A DNA stretch of 64,000 bases, from NCBI GenBank assembly GCA_949825065.1, contig OX463856.1:16452095-16516094 (forward strand), written 5' to 3'. The notes below the pieces were generated by a model. It searched no databases. It was not told the origin of the DNA and saw only the letters and a list, made by a program, of their open reading frames with translations. Below, one piece after another: positions 10,051 to 21,249 of this stretch. This stretch comes from Odontocerum albicorne. Lineage: Eukaryota; Arthropoda; Insecta; Trichoptera; Odontoceridae. A program made the translations under genes and the position numbers. The first letter of the stretch is position 1. Each line of letters begins with the position of its first letter.

Positions 10051-10953
10051 AAAAGTGTTTTATTTCAGGATGAATGACGTGTGGAAATGACGTGTGGAAA
10101 AGATTTGAGTGGGCTATTGAGTATGGGTTTCTTCTTGTTGTTTTGTATTACTTGTTAATTTTTATTCTTATGATTGTGTGTGGTATATTATGGGATGAAC
10201 ATTTTTGGTTTTATTTTTGTTTCATTTTGGGTTCATTTTTGGTTTTACTTTTGTTTTTATTCTTATGATTGTGTGCGGTATATTATGGGATTAACAAGTT
10301 TGGTCTTTCTGGAGTGATGATGTGTGAAGAGTTTGATTCCGCATGATGTTTCCAGTTGTAATTGAGTGTCACTGTTTGTCAGGTTGATGAGAACGTGCAA
10401 CGGGGTTTTGTTTTTGTGTAATAAAAAATCGGAAAGAAGTACTTATCGATTTATTTTTTCATGCTAAATATCCTCAGCGAGATACAGGCAAAATCCTAGT
10501 TTACTGGGGATAAGACAAATGAAAGGCGACAAACCCAGATCCATTAAAATAATGTATGTCTAAATTAAATTACCTGTTGTTTTTTCGCAAATTATGTATA
10601 TTTTTTGTCATGTGTAATAATAAATAAATAAAAAAAAATAAAATTTATTTTATTAAAAAATTATAAACATGACACCCCAAAGTGAAACAAACCTCTTCTA
10701 TAGGATTCAAGAAATGAATAAAAATTGTTTAAGGTCCGTAAATAAATTAATTTCTCCTACTGATTTTTAAGTTAAATAGTAAATACCACATTTCCGCTGT
10801 CTATTCCAATCATCTGGATTTCGTCATTGCTATTTTGAAGAGCTGAGGCTGATATATATTTTTAAAGATATTTTTAAAATGATGGAATATCATAAAAGGT
10901 TATAGGAGTTTCATCGACAATTATATCCATTATTTGAATCCATTGTAAATGAA
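10051..10953. other. T/G-biased then A-rich sequence, no gene
   Basis: From 10060 to 10440 the plus strand is strongly T and G rich. It holds a duplicated ttattcttatgattgtgtg near 10155 and 10257. A 64-codon frame here looks membrane-like only because of composition. 10440-10953 is AT-rich without recognised elements. Confidence 0.45.
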
Positions 10954-11649
10954 GTGACTATAAAGTCACATATATTTCAATCTGGTACTTCAACTACGTG
11001 CATGAAGCAAATGTCAACATTTTGCATCACACTTGATACTTTATCTAGTTTTGCAGAAGTGGAAATCGGATCTGCATCTCAATATAACGTCAATATGCCA
11101 ACGGAGAAACAATTGGAGTTGCCTTTTAAACAAAGCTATCCATTTACTTTTCGTTAGCATATTCATGTTGTAATATTGTTAACGATAAATGTTACATAAT
11201 CTATATCATCATATATGATATGTTACCATTATCTTTAAGTTTCGGAGTTGTAGCCTTCTCAGCCACTTCTTCCTCCTCCATTCTGTTTTTTTTCAGCATC
11301 TCATCATACAACAACTTGACATACTTTCTTCAACTCCATGTCGGAATTTATTTTATTGTGAATTTATTTAAATATTTACTGACGTCTACACTAGAAAAGG
11401 ATTTTGAAGGAGTTATTGGATGAAGTGAATGATGGAATTATGACATATGATCAAATCGTTTGAATCAAAAACGATTTTGAACGGAAATTCGAAACGTTGG
11501 GATCATAACATCGACGTTTCGAAACACAGCAGTTTTCATCTTCAGGGATTTTTGGCGTTCGACTTATTTTTACTTAACTTCGCTATGGTTAAGTGGACTC
11601 CTCTAATGAATCAAAAAGATGTTTACTTAGACTAAAGTGAAAGTAACTT
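10954..11649. other. Unassigned sequence with short ORFs
   Basis: Three open frames of 62-67 codons occur on the plus strand. None shows a recognisable motif or domain, so I give no gene call. Confidence 0.4.
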
Positions 11650-11735
11650 TTTATTTTTTAAATTTGCATTCCAGTAGAAATCGAACCCGCAACCTCCAAG
11701 TAGCATGTAGCCTAGGCCACGGAGGTTGTCAGTAA
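11650..11735 (-). mobile_element. SINE-A head fragment
   Basis: The plus strand reads gaaatcgaacccgcaacctc and then gtagcctaggccacggaggt. This is the reverse complement of the B box and A box of the SINE-A head. The 3' tail is missing. Confidence 0.7.
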
Positions 11736-12361
11736 TTTAAAGTGTTTTTGTTTAGCAAATTTTGTTTATGAATTAATAAATACATAAGAGCAAATAAGTA
11801 ATTTCAATCTTTTTATTTAGCTCATTTTATTTATGAATAAATATATTTGTAAATTTATGTTGACACCCTTCAAGTGCGTACGTTAAATCCCATTTATTAG
11901 GGAATTTATTTTGAATCGTGTGCTAGTAGTATAATTTAAACACATTCCTTTGAACAAAACAATTATATACCAAAGTCACGAAATGCAAGGGTTCGTAAAG
12001 CTAAATTTCTCAAACTAATTTTGTAACACTTGATGTAGTTAGCACCACAGTAAAAATTAAAATATTACCCGCACTTGTATGGCGTATCGTGCATTATGTC
12101 TGATATATGATTTATTAGAATTGTAGGCTTACTATATTTAATATGACCCACAAAAAGCCTGAATAGACTATTGTTAGCGTCTCCTCTCGGACACGGGATG
12201 ACTTTATTCAATGAATTTTTGGTAAACGTTGTTTTCAACGACTCGATGAATAGAACTTTCCGAAGCTATATAAAATGAATTTACAATATTGATCAAACGA
12301 TAATAAAAAAGCAAAGTTGTCTACTTATAATCTAGATCCTAAACTTAGGTTTTGCAAATGA
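11736..12361. other. Unassigned AT-rich sequence
   Basis: Nothing recognised. Confidence 0.45.
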
Positions 12362-12535
12362 TACCTCTGTGGCCTAGTTGATGAACGCATATCTCCCAAC
12401 CCGGAGATTGCGGGTTTGATTTTCCCGTTGGAATCCAGATTTGCAGTCAGTTTGGTTTTCACTCAAATTCTATTTAACATCTTTCTGGTTGGGATTGCCA
12501 TAAGCCCGATAGGTTGAACTGTATACAACGAAAAA
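12362..12535 (+). mobile_element. SINE-A, slightly deleted
   Basis: It has ctctgtggcctagttgatga, ggagattgcgggtttgattt, ggttttcactcaaa and a shortened tail (ctggttgggattgccataag, gttgaactgtatacaacg). Confidence 0.8.
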
Positions 12536-12619
12536 AATGTGAATGTTGCATAACATGTGATAAAAGCAATATATTACAGAATAAGGAATGAGGAAAATAG
12601 GAAAGAATGAAGATTGAAG

Positions 12620-12883
12620 AAATATTTATTTATTTATTTAACACTTTTATTGCAATACAATCTGGCGGGTGTATTGCCAGGTGGCAATCTCTTCCAGCCA
12701 ACCAGACAAAAGCAAATGAAGCAAGTTACGTGGTCGCATAAATCATTCCAATGACTATCCATCCCCACGAAATCCATAAACATATACGCGAGAACATGCC
12801 CACGAACCCCACAAAGACGGACAATCACCCGAACATTATTTTTCATATAAAGTGAGATATCATCAATCAAAAGGAATATTATT
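12620..12883 (-). mobile_element. LINE-P 3' UTR with the tail shared by SINE-A
   Basis: On the minus strand this follows the ORF remnant and ends with ggctggaagagattgccacc, tggcaatacacccgccagat and a TAAATAAATA-type tail. The same tail module ends SINE-A copies. The long minus-strand frame covering the UTR is probably not coding, since the LINE ORF already stops at 12884. Confidence 0.75.
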
Positions 12884-13115
12884 TTACTGACTAGAAATTA
12901 AGAGTTTTTTCAGTCGCTTCTTAAAGCATGCCAAGGACGGAGCGAGTCTTATATTGGTTTGTAACTGATTCCAGAGTCTCACTGCATGGACAGTAAAGGA
13001 CGACGTAAAGAAAGAGGAGCGGTGAACTGGAAAGGCCAATAAACAATCTCTGTTTGAGCGTAGCGCTAATCCATGATTGGAAAGACGCTGAAAATTTTCG
13101 GCGAGATAAGAGGGT
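12884..13115 (-). pseudogene. LINE-P ORF2 C-terminus (open remnant)
   Basis: The minus strand is open for about 75 codons. It ends with HAVRLWNQLQTNIRLAPSLA, then CFKKRLKKLLISSQ and a stop. The arrangement (xxRLWNxLPxxxRxAPSxxxFKKxLK) is the classic last segment of CR1/jockey-type non-LTR retrotransposon ORF2. It lies downstream of where RT would be, and RT and endonuclease are missing. The frame is intact although the element is 5'-truncated, so the insertion may be fairly young. Confidence 0.75.
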
Positions 13116-13261
13116 GTATATGTCTTAAGATAAAAAAAAGGAACTCTAAGATACTTTGGTCACTTAAGACTAATGAATGATGAAAGATTTATGAAAATAA
13201 TATATAAGAGTAGAATAACAAGTATGAGAAGTTTGAGAAGTTTGAGAAGATCCAAAAATAT

Positions 13262-13416
13262 GTGGGACAGTATAATTAATCAATACTAATATGTGGGACA
13301 ATATAATTAATCAATAATAATACGTGAGACAATATAATTAATCAATAATAATACGTGGGACAATATAATTAATCAATAATAATACGTGGGACAATATAAT
13401 TAATCAATAATAATAA
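13262..13416. repeat. 31-bp tandem repeat, five copies
   Basis: The unit begins gtgggacaatataattaatc and starts at 13262, 13293, 13324, 13355 and 13386, giving an exact 31-base period. Differences are single bases (gtgggacag, gtgagac). Confidence 0.9.
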
Positions 13417-13429
13417 TAGAAGGTTAATT

Positions 13430-13630
13430 TACATAGTGCCGTTTAAAAAGCAAACTCTTTTCATGGCGCGCCAACTTTGTATTCGAACCCACCATTATTG
13501 ACAGATTCAAAATAAATATATATTATGTGTATACGAGTATACACACATAGGTTGAGTGTATGGATAGGTTGGTAGTGGCTGTGGCCATTAGATTAGGCAC
13601 TTTCCCGCATCTGCATGTGTTCATAAAACC
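13430..13630 (-). mobile_element. L2-like LINE 3' UTR
   Basis: The reverse complement carries the family order: a segment near taatggccacagccactacc, then acactcaacct, then tctgtcaataatggtgggtt, then a gagtttgc-like segment and cggcactatgtaaat near the terminus. Confidence 0.65.
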
Positions 13631-13679
13631 ATATATGGTAAGAACACCGCAGCAAACTTATCAAGGGAAGACGAACGAA

Positions 13680-13934
13680 TTATATGTATCCAAAGGATAG
13701 TTTTGTTGCATTTGAAATTTTCTGTGAAAGTACTGGCAACACGCTGGGCTGTGAACTCCAGGTTTTAAGCCACTTGTAAAAAAAAATTGCGCTACGAGTC
13801 ATATGCCTTGTCCCGTGATGTTGGACCATAAGTCCGTCGTCACTACTATTCTTTTCACATTCGGTTGTGTCGCCACCGAAGAAGGAGTCCTTTTGGGCAG
13901 TTCCTTCTTCGTCATTATGTGACGTCGTGCTCAT
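13680..13934 (-). pseudogene. Unidentified 84-codon ORF, possibly element-derived
   Basis: An ATG-started minus-strand frame reads MSTTSHNDEEGTAQKDSFFG, then GGDTTECEKNSSDDGL. It has an acidic/serine-rich start and GC-richer codons than its surroundings. The ECEKNS string and its nucleotides (tgtgaaaagaatag) also occur in the unidentified ORF at 53.2 kb, so both may come from one unknown repeat. It could also be a host exon. I do not recognise the product. Confidence 0.3.
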
Positions 13935-14044
13935 AAAAATAAAAAGAGGAGGGGTATTTATGTTGTCCTCTATAACAGCCTAGGTAGAGGTGGGATCGAA
14001 CTGAACTAAATATCTTCCGCTATGTTTTAGAAATACGTTCGGCT

Positions 14045-14350
14045 TTAGGTTTAATGAAGTGTATAGTGTAGTGTTCATAAACCATCATAAATTTTTATTA
14101 GATCTCCCAAAAAATATTGTCTTTAAGTGTTTCTTAAAGCTCTACATGGCACCCATATCTCTAAATCTAAAAGGCAGACCATTCCACATCGCATGACCAG
14201 CAATGGCAAAAGCGATGGAACCTTGATTATAATAGAAGAGTATATTAAACATTACGAGGTGTGATCAGACAGAAGCGATATATGTGTTCCAAGATCGAAG
14301 TAAGTGTATATCTGCTCTCTATGCTTATCCCAATAAATGAATATTGTGAA
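14045..14350 (-). mobile_element. L2-like LINE ORF2 end and start of 3' UTR
   Basis: On the minus strand a broken frame gives SFAIAGHAMWNGLPFR, matching the FAVAGPxxWNGLPxxVR segment close to the end of CR1/L2-type ORF2. The following 3' UTR (cactacactatacacttcat) is like that of the 5.4-kb copy. Confidence 0.7.
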
Positions 14351-14800
14351 AATTTGAGACACACTGAATTAGGAAATTTAGCCATATGTTTTATGTACAC
14401 TGTTTTAATCACATCAATATTAATCTAGGTTCATGTAAATTCACTTAGTTATCAAGAGTTTCTGTAGTTCCTGCTATAAGATAAATGTATGTATGACCGC
14501 GTGCATTCATAAATCCACATTTTTATGTTTCCCACACTGTGCACGTAATTGGGGCGGTCAACCAACCCTGAGTCCACAGTTTTGGGGTAAGTGGAATAAT
14601 TGTTTTAACACGGATTCTAAAGAATTTCTTTCCATATTTTATTAAATTCTATAAAAAAATCTCAGCTCAATACGCGTATTTAATAATTATATCTGTAGTA
14701 TTTCGTTAATTTATGATACGGTACTTAAAATTTAACTGTTTAAAAAGTTTGAGATTTAAAATATTATTTATATCTCCGTGAATTGAATAAATCCAACAAA

Positions 14801-15028
14801 ATTATATTATTTGTAATTTGTTTTATCAAACACTGTTTATCCACTTTATTGTATCGGTATAACCCTACCGGTTTTAAGGCTTTCACCTCATCATCAGGGA
14901 GCACAAACAAGGAGTCTTGTTTGTGCTCTCTTAATGATTATACCGTTACAAAAAGTGGAATAAACAGTGTTTGAAAAAACAAATTACAATGTCTTTAAAC
15001 CTCCACAATGTTAATGCCTTAACTATAA
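14801..15028. mobile_element. PLE-1 palindrome, right ribozyme core deleted
   Basis: The left arm is full (gttttatcaaacactgttta to acctcatcatcagggagcac). The right arm goes from tttgtgctctcttaatgatt straight to ataccgttac, so its core is lost. The outer right arm has aaattacaatgtctttaaac and cacaatgttaatgccttaac, as in other copies. The minus-strand core in the left arm has AAAAC in place of GAAAC, which should disable it. Confidence 0.7.
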
Positions 15029-15459
15029 ATAAAATTATATTATCATTTATATATACATTGCATCGCACCATTTCCGTATTGAGGTAGGTAGAGAGGATAC
15101 AACGCCAAACTTTCCTATCACGACGTACTAGGCCTCCTACAAAACCATATATCTTCTCGTTTAGTTTATTTTATACTTGAACTTTCCTTTTTTCTAAATA
15201 TAATTACACTTGTCCAATCATCGTCATCGTCTCCTTCTCTTAATTCTTTGAAGTGTTTGACATTGCAATATAGCAAAAAAATATTTGTGCGTTGGTTCCT
15301 TTTTGTAAAATGACGTATAATAAAGTTTATCAGGTATTGTATGAATTTTTCAAGGTTTTGGTTAAGTATCTCTCTTCATCCAACTGGACGTATAATGCAC
15401 AAATATAGTATATGCATAAATAACCCAAATCTCAAAACATATTTTTAGTTTATTTAAAA
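15029..15459. other. Unassigned AT-rich sequence
   Basis: Nothing recognised. Confidence 0.45.
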
Positions 15460-15880
15460 TATCGTGCACTGAAATGTGTGCACTGATAGGAATACAATGG
15501 GTTGATAAGGTAACGTGGACTACAGAATGTAGTAATTAGGGATAAATACGAACTTAAGGCTGGTGAATTTATATGAAAATGAACACTTGGAGATAGTTTG
15601 GACATGTAGAACAAAATTAATAAATAAATACTAACAAAACAAATAAACAGTGCAAATTTGAGGGGAAGGTGTGATGGATGAGGACCAAGAAAAGTATGAT
15701 TGATTTAAGTGAAAGATATTTTAAAAGAAGGACATGTAAAAAAATTAGAAATCGTAGGAGTTTCATAAGGTGTACGAATGTATCGTGAATGATGTGTATT
15801 GTGATTAAAAAATCTGGCGCTTTGTGTTCTCTGCCTACCCTGACAGGAAAACGGCGTGATCGTATGTACTGTGTGTTTTT
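15460..15880 (+). mobile_element. LINE-K 3'-terminal copy, degenerate
   Basis: It carries aaatgtgtgcactgatagga and acgaacttaaggctggt. These align with the CALRKIHG and ECELKVDVL parts of other copies. It continues with ggatgaggaccaagaaaagt (GRGRPRK-like) and ends with ttctctgcctaccctgacag. Stops are frequent. Confidence 0.65.
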
Positions 15881-15889
15881 AATTATCAA

Positions 15890-16399
15890 TCATGTTAAAT
15901 TGGTAATTTATAATTAAATTGTCTACGAGTATAATATTTTCCACACAACCAGCGAGACATTTTCTGAATTATCTCAAACCAGGTAAAACGTGAGTTGGGT
16001 CTTTTTGTACAATAACGTCCAATTTACTCGGTCAGGTATATTTTTTTTATGTAGAAATATATTTTTTGCCAATTTTTTAATCAAGTTTGGAATTTGTTCT
16101 GAAACCTGTATCGGGATTAACGAAATTGAAAAATAAGTAATCCACTTACTTAATGCATGGATGCGTTTTCAGAAAACATCGTCACTATGCCTTTATTGTA
16201 CTTTTTAATCCTGTAGGAGTGAATGGATATTGTGAAATATAAAACTTTTGACTTCACCCACAAAGGTATTTTAGATATTTATTTACAAACACGTGTAATC
16301 CCTATAGGTAGCGTTTTTTTTACATTTCTTGAAAATGGATATTTATTAGTGGATAGAATGAACAAGGAGATAACCCCATACATATAGTGACACACTAGA
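15890..16399. other. Unassigned AT-rich sequence
   Basis: Nothing recognised. Confidence 0.45.
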
Positions 16400-16478
16400 T
16401 CTCTGCAGGACATCGTATGCCTGGAAGACCATCTTAAAGTTGGAAAGACAGCTGGTTCTCTACTTCTCGGGAAAAAAA
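16400..16478 (+). mobile_element. RTE-like LINE scrap
   Basis: The string atgcctggaagaccatct followed by ttggaaagacagctggtt encodes GRP...WKDSW-like residues, as in the RTE-like copy at 4.2 kb. About 80 bases remain. Confidence 0.45.
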
Positions 16479-16859
16479 TTCGCAACATAACAGATCTACA
16501 GATAAAAATATTAATAGAGTATTTACTATTTTTTTACAGAATAAGGAAAATTATTTAAATAACAAAAGTTGCTATTTTAAGAGAAACACTTTAATAATCA
16601 TGCATGTAAAAATACGAGTATATTCCGTTTTTCATGTCATGTTTAATTTTTATGCTCAGATACTGTAGACCGACTAATTAGGAATTCCTGAAACGCCTAA
16701 TATATTTGGTTTAGAGCTTTAACCTGGGTCTATTTTGAAAGTACAACTTTAGAATTAGTGGTATAAAGTTTAAAATGAGACGATTGCTTAGAAGTATGTT
16801 ATGTGAAAAAAATAATAAGTGTATGTAACAGATAACATTAGAAAAAAAATACGGATTGA

Positions 16860-17555
16860 AATCAGACGCAGAATTTACGATAAAGGAAAGAACATCGATT
16901 TGGCTGAGTTATAAACGTGTGATAATAACAATAAAAATGTGTGTCTTGCGTACAATATCTGGTATTACAACGTTTGATAAAGTAATAAATGATTTTTTAG
17001 ACTTTCTTAATTTATTCGTTCTGCATGCCCAAACCGTATCCACTAATAAAAAATATCTTAAGAGCATAAAAGAAAAGTAACACATTTAAATAATTACATC
17101 TCCAAGTCCTAGTCATTGTCATACAATGTATACGTTTTTGCTGAAGGGTTCACAAAGTCTTATTTTTATAAATCTTATTTTTATAAATCTTAATGCTAAA
17201 ATGGTTCAGAAACCATGGAATAGAAGATACCTGTTCGTTAGAGATGGATTTTACAAGTAGAAATAAGAAAAAAAATCTTGATATGATTTGGCCATAATAA
17301 AAGAGTCAGTTTGCTAAGATTTATGAAAAAATGCGTTTGAAATTAATGCAGAGCGAAGAAAAAGTGTAATAATATAGTTGGAAAAATTGTGACTGAAGAA
17401 AATACATATAAGGAAGTATAATGCACATGTATGACACGATATATGGATGTGAACGATGCGAAGACGGTATGCATGAACGCACAAGGAAACCGTGGAGATC
17501 TTTCTTCTCTGCCTACCCCAAAAATTAAACGACGTTGTTGTATGCATTCAGTTAT
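16860..17555 (+). mobile_element. LINE-K 3' region, degenerate and partly deleted
   Basis: The first part encodes IKMCVLRTISGITTFDKVI, aligning with the AEMRALRKIHGVTxYDRVR segment. The second part (17280-17555) has gatatatggatgtgaacgat (MDVEEAK-like) and ends cttctctgcctaccccaaaa. The middle is poorly preserved. Several small ORFs here on both strands are shadows of this remnant. Confidence 0.65.
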
Positions 17556-18097
17556 CTTCGTATGCTTCATATTCTCGCACATCAGACAACAGATATCACT
17601 ACAATGTAACTTATTGTAGATATTCAATAGTTATAATGTTATGGAGATTGAATAGTTGCACGTCCAGTCGATATTCACGACGTGCTAAAAGAATCCTTTT
17701 AAAGGACTATGACCTGCGATTGACTGGAGGACCCGTTATCGAATTCTGTCTGCGAGGCTTTTTACAACATTTCTCAGCCATTCATCAATACCTTTTCTGA
17801 TTCAAATTATTTACGTATTCCCGTTTTTTTGTATTTTGGACTGAAATCGATTATACTTTTTTTTTTAACTTAATTTTGAAAAATTATCGACCTGTTTTTC
17901 TTCTTTGTCGTGTGTTCGATGATGAGCGTCGTGGTTCTCTGCTATATCTCGAACTTGTCGCATCACCTGTCTTCATCCCTCCCAGTCTTGGGACATGTTG
18001 AATACTGCGCATAAAGAGGATCCCGTTATTGATGGCATCGATATTCAATTAATAGAACTACATTTTTTTATTAGGAACAGTTAAAATAAACGATACA
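17556..18097. other. Unassigned sequence
   Basis: A 102-codon plus-strand frame overlaps the LINE-K end and has no recognisable motif. Nothing else was seen. Confidence 0.4.
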
Positions 18098-18200
18098 TCC
18101 TTTATTTATTTACTCAGTGACAACTGTTTCGTCATACAATGGTCTTGTCAAATTGTGAATGAATGACAAAATAGCTGTCACTGAGTAAATAAATGAAGGA
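18098..18200. repeat. Short palindrome with 25-bp arms
   Basis: The arms tcctttatttatttactcag... (18098-18122) and its reverse complement (18176-18200) differ at one base. The inner left part has ggttttcg-like acaactgtttcgtcat, which on the minus strand reads atgacgaaacagttgt. That recalls the GACGAAAC part of Penelope-like terminal repeats. It may be a third such family. Confidence 0.5.
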
Positions 18201-18393
18201 CATAAAACTATCAAAACGTTTTATTTGGATTTTCCTAACTAAGGATCCTGTTAACTCCTTTATTTCATCTGTCCATTTCATAGGACGTATTTATCTTGCT
18301 CGCCATCCCTCAACTGTTGTTTGGTTAACCTTATTTTTTCGAGTAATATTTTAATAAGATCGATTTTAATTTCATATTAAGATCGATCTACTA

Positions 18394-19272
18394 GGTTAGT
18401 CAAAAAGTTTTGAAAGCGGAAATGAAAATACATTTTTTTTGGGGGGAAATCACTTTTATTGCTCAGTATAGTCTCCCATAAGATCAATACACTTGGTCCA
18501 ACGATCTTCCAACTTTGTTGTCCCATCACGGAAGTGACTTTCTGGAAGGCCTGCAAAATACTCCTCTACGACGGCTATTACCTATTCGTTTGATGAAAAA
18601 TGCTTTCCACGAAGGAATTTTTTGAGGTGTGAGAACAGCCAGAAGTCAGAGGGAGCTAAATCTGGCGAATAGGGTGGATGCTGCAACAATTCGTACCCCA
18701 ATTCACTGATTTTCGCGATGGTTTTTTGAGCTGTGTGAGCAGGTGCATTGTCTTGATGAAAAATGATTTTTTTCTTCTACAAACCGGCTCTTTTTTCACA
18801 AATTTTTTCATCCAACTGGTCCAAAAGGTCACAATAATAATCAGAGTTGATTGTCTTACCAGTTTGGAGATAATCTATCAATAAAATTCCTTTTGCATCC
18901 CAAAAAACTGATGCTAACACCTTCTTGGCCGATTTCTGGACACGAACTCGCTTCGGATCCAAAGTGCCTGGTTCACACCACTCCTTAGCCTCTTGTTTTG
19001 ATTCACGATCATGGTGGTAGACCTAAGTCTCATCCATAGTGATGAATCGACGCAGAAAATCCTTTTTATCCTTTCGAAATTGCTCCAAATGTTGCTCAGA
19101 AAGTCGCATTTGAACGTGTTTTTGTTGCATTGTTAGCAAATGCGGCACCCATTGTGCACACAGTTTTTTGAAACCCAAAACTTCAGCCAAAATATGCCAT
19201 GTTGTTCTTCATGTGAAATTTTGGTTTTTCTACTGCTCCATAGATGTCGCTTTCAAAACGTTTTGACTAACC
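18394..19272 (-). mobile_element. Mariner element (DD34D), deleted and dead
   Basis: TIRs ggttagtcaaaaagttttga (left) and its counterpart ending ttttgactaacc (right) are flanked by TA at 18392-18393 and 19273-19274. The length of 879 bases is well below the roughly 1.3 kb of complete mariners, because the N-terminal DNA-binding part of the transposase is missing. The element sits between AT-rich flanks that are themselves inverted repeats (ttttttcgagtaatatttta and its counterpart near 19277-19302). Confidence 0.9.
18450..19215 (-). pseudogene. Mariner transposase remnant
   Basis: On the minus strand the catalytic region reads RFITMDET-stop-VYHHDRES, then LDPKRVRVQKSAKKV, then FHQDNAPAHTAQK, and finally YSPDLAPSDFWLF. 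There are 34 residues between the D of HQDNAP and the D of APSDF, which is the mariner DD34D spacing. The Trp codon after MDET is a stop, and other stops lie after KRAGL and SSNE. The helix-turn-helix N-terminus is deleted. All three catalytic Asp codons are visible, but the protein cannot be made in one piece. Confidence 0.9.
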
Positions 19273-19322
19273 TATTAATTAAAATATCACTCGAAAAAAC
19301 TTAAAGTATTACGGATTTAGGT

Positions 19323-19745
19323 TACATGCGCGTCTTAAAGGAACATCTAAAAACAAGCTATTTTGGGAAGTCTTATCAAAATTTATGATTATATATAAAT
19401 ACAATACATATACATTACACTACACCTAAAGCCGAACGTGTTACTTTTAAATATCGTAAGATCTACAAAGGTTTCTTAGAAGTTCGTCTTCCTTTGGTAA
19501 GCTTTCTGCGGTTTTCTTACCAAATATGTTTTTCTTAGCATATGGATAAGTATATAATCTAATGCTCGCAGTCATCCCCTTATCCTTTTATTCAAGTTAT
19601 ATATTTATTTTGCAATATTTTAAATGTCAATTATAGTGGGTAAGACTTCCGAATTACAGTACCCTTGAAGAGATCTGTTTTCTAAACGGTACTATATCAA
19701 TTTGCCTTTTATTATTATGAAGTTTGACAAGCAAATCTTATATGT
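19323..19745 (+). mobile_element. L2-like LINE 3' UTR
   Basis: It runs through ttcgtcttcctttggtaagc, cttaccaaatatgtttttct, tctaatgctcgcagtcatcc and ttttgcaatattttaaatgt to an approximate terminus acggtactatatcaatt. It is collinear with the copies at 5.4, 47.1 and 55.1 kb. Confidence 0.65.
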
Positions 19746-20479
19746 ATTTAAAAGAAACTGAACTTTTAAAGGAATAAAATAAACCGTATTCAAACGTTTT
19801 GGGATAGTTTCAATATATCCAACAACTCGTATCAATATATCCAACAACACGGTAAAACGAGACTATACTAGCATTATTAAATAATGTTTTGTGTTTGCAT
19901 GCTTGAAAGCTTAATATGATTCCACATTAATATGTTTTTTTGTCATTTTAGGTTTTGGTAGTTTAAAGTTATCGCCACCTGTCACAGGGTAATTATTTGC
20001 CTCTTCATTGTGTATCACATCTTTCGGGTATACTTTGATAAAAAATTATTATATAAAATTATTATATAGACTAAGATATTAAAAATTATTGATTGTTGGA
20101 CCGGACACGTATCTGCGTTTTCGGTAAAAAAACAACAATAACATTTGTACTAACGACCAGTATCAAGATTTTTATCTCGATGATTATGCAGTGTGTGTCT
20201 GTGTCCGCTGGTATTGATGATGTATGGGAAAAGGCTTCGGTGATAGGGCCTGAGAGATTCCCTCAACACCTCCATAAAGCTTTAAGTGCACCCCACCTTC
20301 GACATTCTGTCTACCTGTTGTTACCTGACCGTAATTCATCGCACCACAGCTGCTTAAACTTTGTTTCGTATTCGTCAACAAATTGTTTCAAAATACAAAT
20401 AAAGGAATAACGCAGGAAGTCAAATTTATTAAATCCCTTAAATTTTATTTAATACAATCAAAAGTATTTTAGTACCACC
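19746..20479. other. Unassigned sequence
   Basis: A plus-strand frame of 105 codons (20093-20410) contains a locally GC-richer piece (20190-20360). No motif was recognised and a minus-strand frame overlaps it. I make no gene call. Confidence 0.4.
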
Positions 20480-21110
20480 TTTCAAGTACGGGAATAAAAC
20501 GTTGATATGTGATTTTAGAAGCGGGTCAATATGGCAATATTTATGACAACTATATGTCAGCAGCTTTATGAAAACAGACTTGAAATTTGTGAATCAAGCA
20601 AACCAGAATAAATAGAGTTACAATAACTCAAACACGACACAATACATTCATCAATAAGAGTTTTTATTTCCCTTGTTGGAAGACATTGACGTACAAATTT
20701 TAATTTTCTAAGACTATAGAAATCTGAATGAACCGTGTGACAAAATTGTCCATTGAAGGAAAGCTTACTATCAAGATACCAATAAATTTGATGCTATAAT
20801 TTAGAAACATACATCAATAACTGATAAAACATCCCCATCAAGAAGAAGTTGTCTCCGTGATCGTCACCCAGAGCAATTCCGTTTTACTTGGATTTAATTT
20901 CAATTAATTTATTGATATCCAATTTGAGACTTAGATAATGCAGTTAGAAGTATCTTGTTTAAGAATATACATGGGTCAAAGAATCTAAAAAACAAAGTAT
21001 CATCTGCATAAATCTGAGACTCAAAACCCTCTGTGCCAATGGGATCATTTATTTGATTAGTATAAATAAAAAAAATCAGCGGCCCCAGTACCGACACTTT
21101 TTTTTAATAG
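20480..21110 (-). pseudogene. L2/CR1-like reverse transcriptase remnant
   Basis: The minus strand reads SVLGPLIFFIYTNQIND, then SQIYADDTLFF, the RT palm with the catalytic YADD motif. After a frame change it continues with LNPSKTELLW-like, YLDSKLSFNGQF and CIVSCLSYCNSIYSGLLDSQ. This is the RT palm and connection of a CR1/L2-type LINE. The last part matches the reading of the satellite unit at 44 kb, so the same family seeded both. Multiple frameshifts and stops make it non-functional. Confidence 0.75.
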
Positions 21111-21249
21111 GTAATCCTCCCAACCTAGGATGATTCGTGCCATCAAATTCAAATCATTATGCAATTATGTGAGTCAATATAATAAATCCTATTGTGAAAT
21201 AATTACAATTCTGGACAATTTATCATAAAGTTTCAACTGAGTAAGCTTA

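Noticed and set aside
10074..10268. 64-codon hydrophobic ORF suggestive of a membrane protein
   Set aside because: The hydrophobicity follows from T-rich composition and a local duplication. There is no other support.
12634..12870. 78-codon minus-strand ORF over the LINE-P 3' UTR
   Set aside because: The LINE-P frame already stops at 12884, and the stretch matches non-coding 3' UTR and tail in the other copies.
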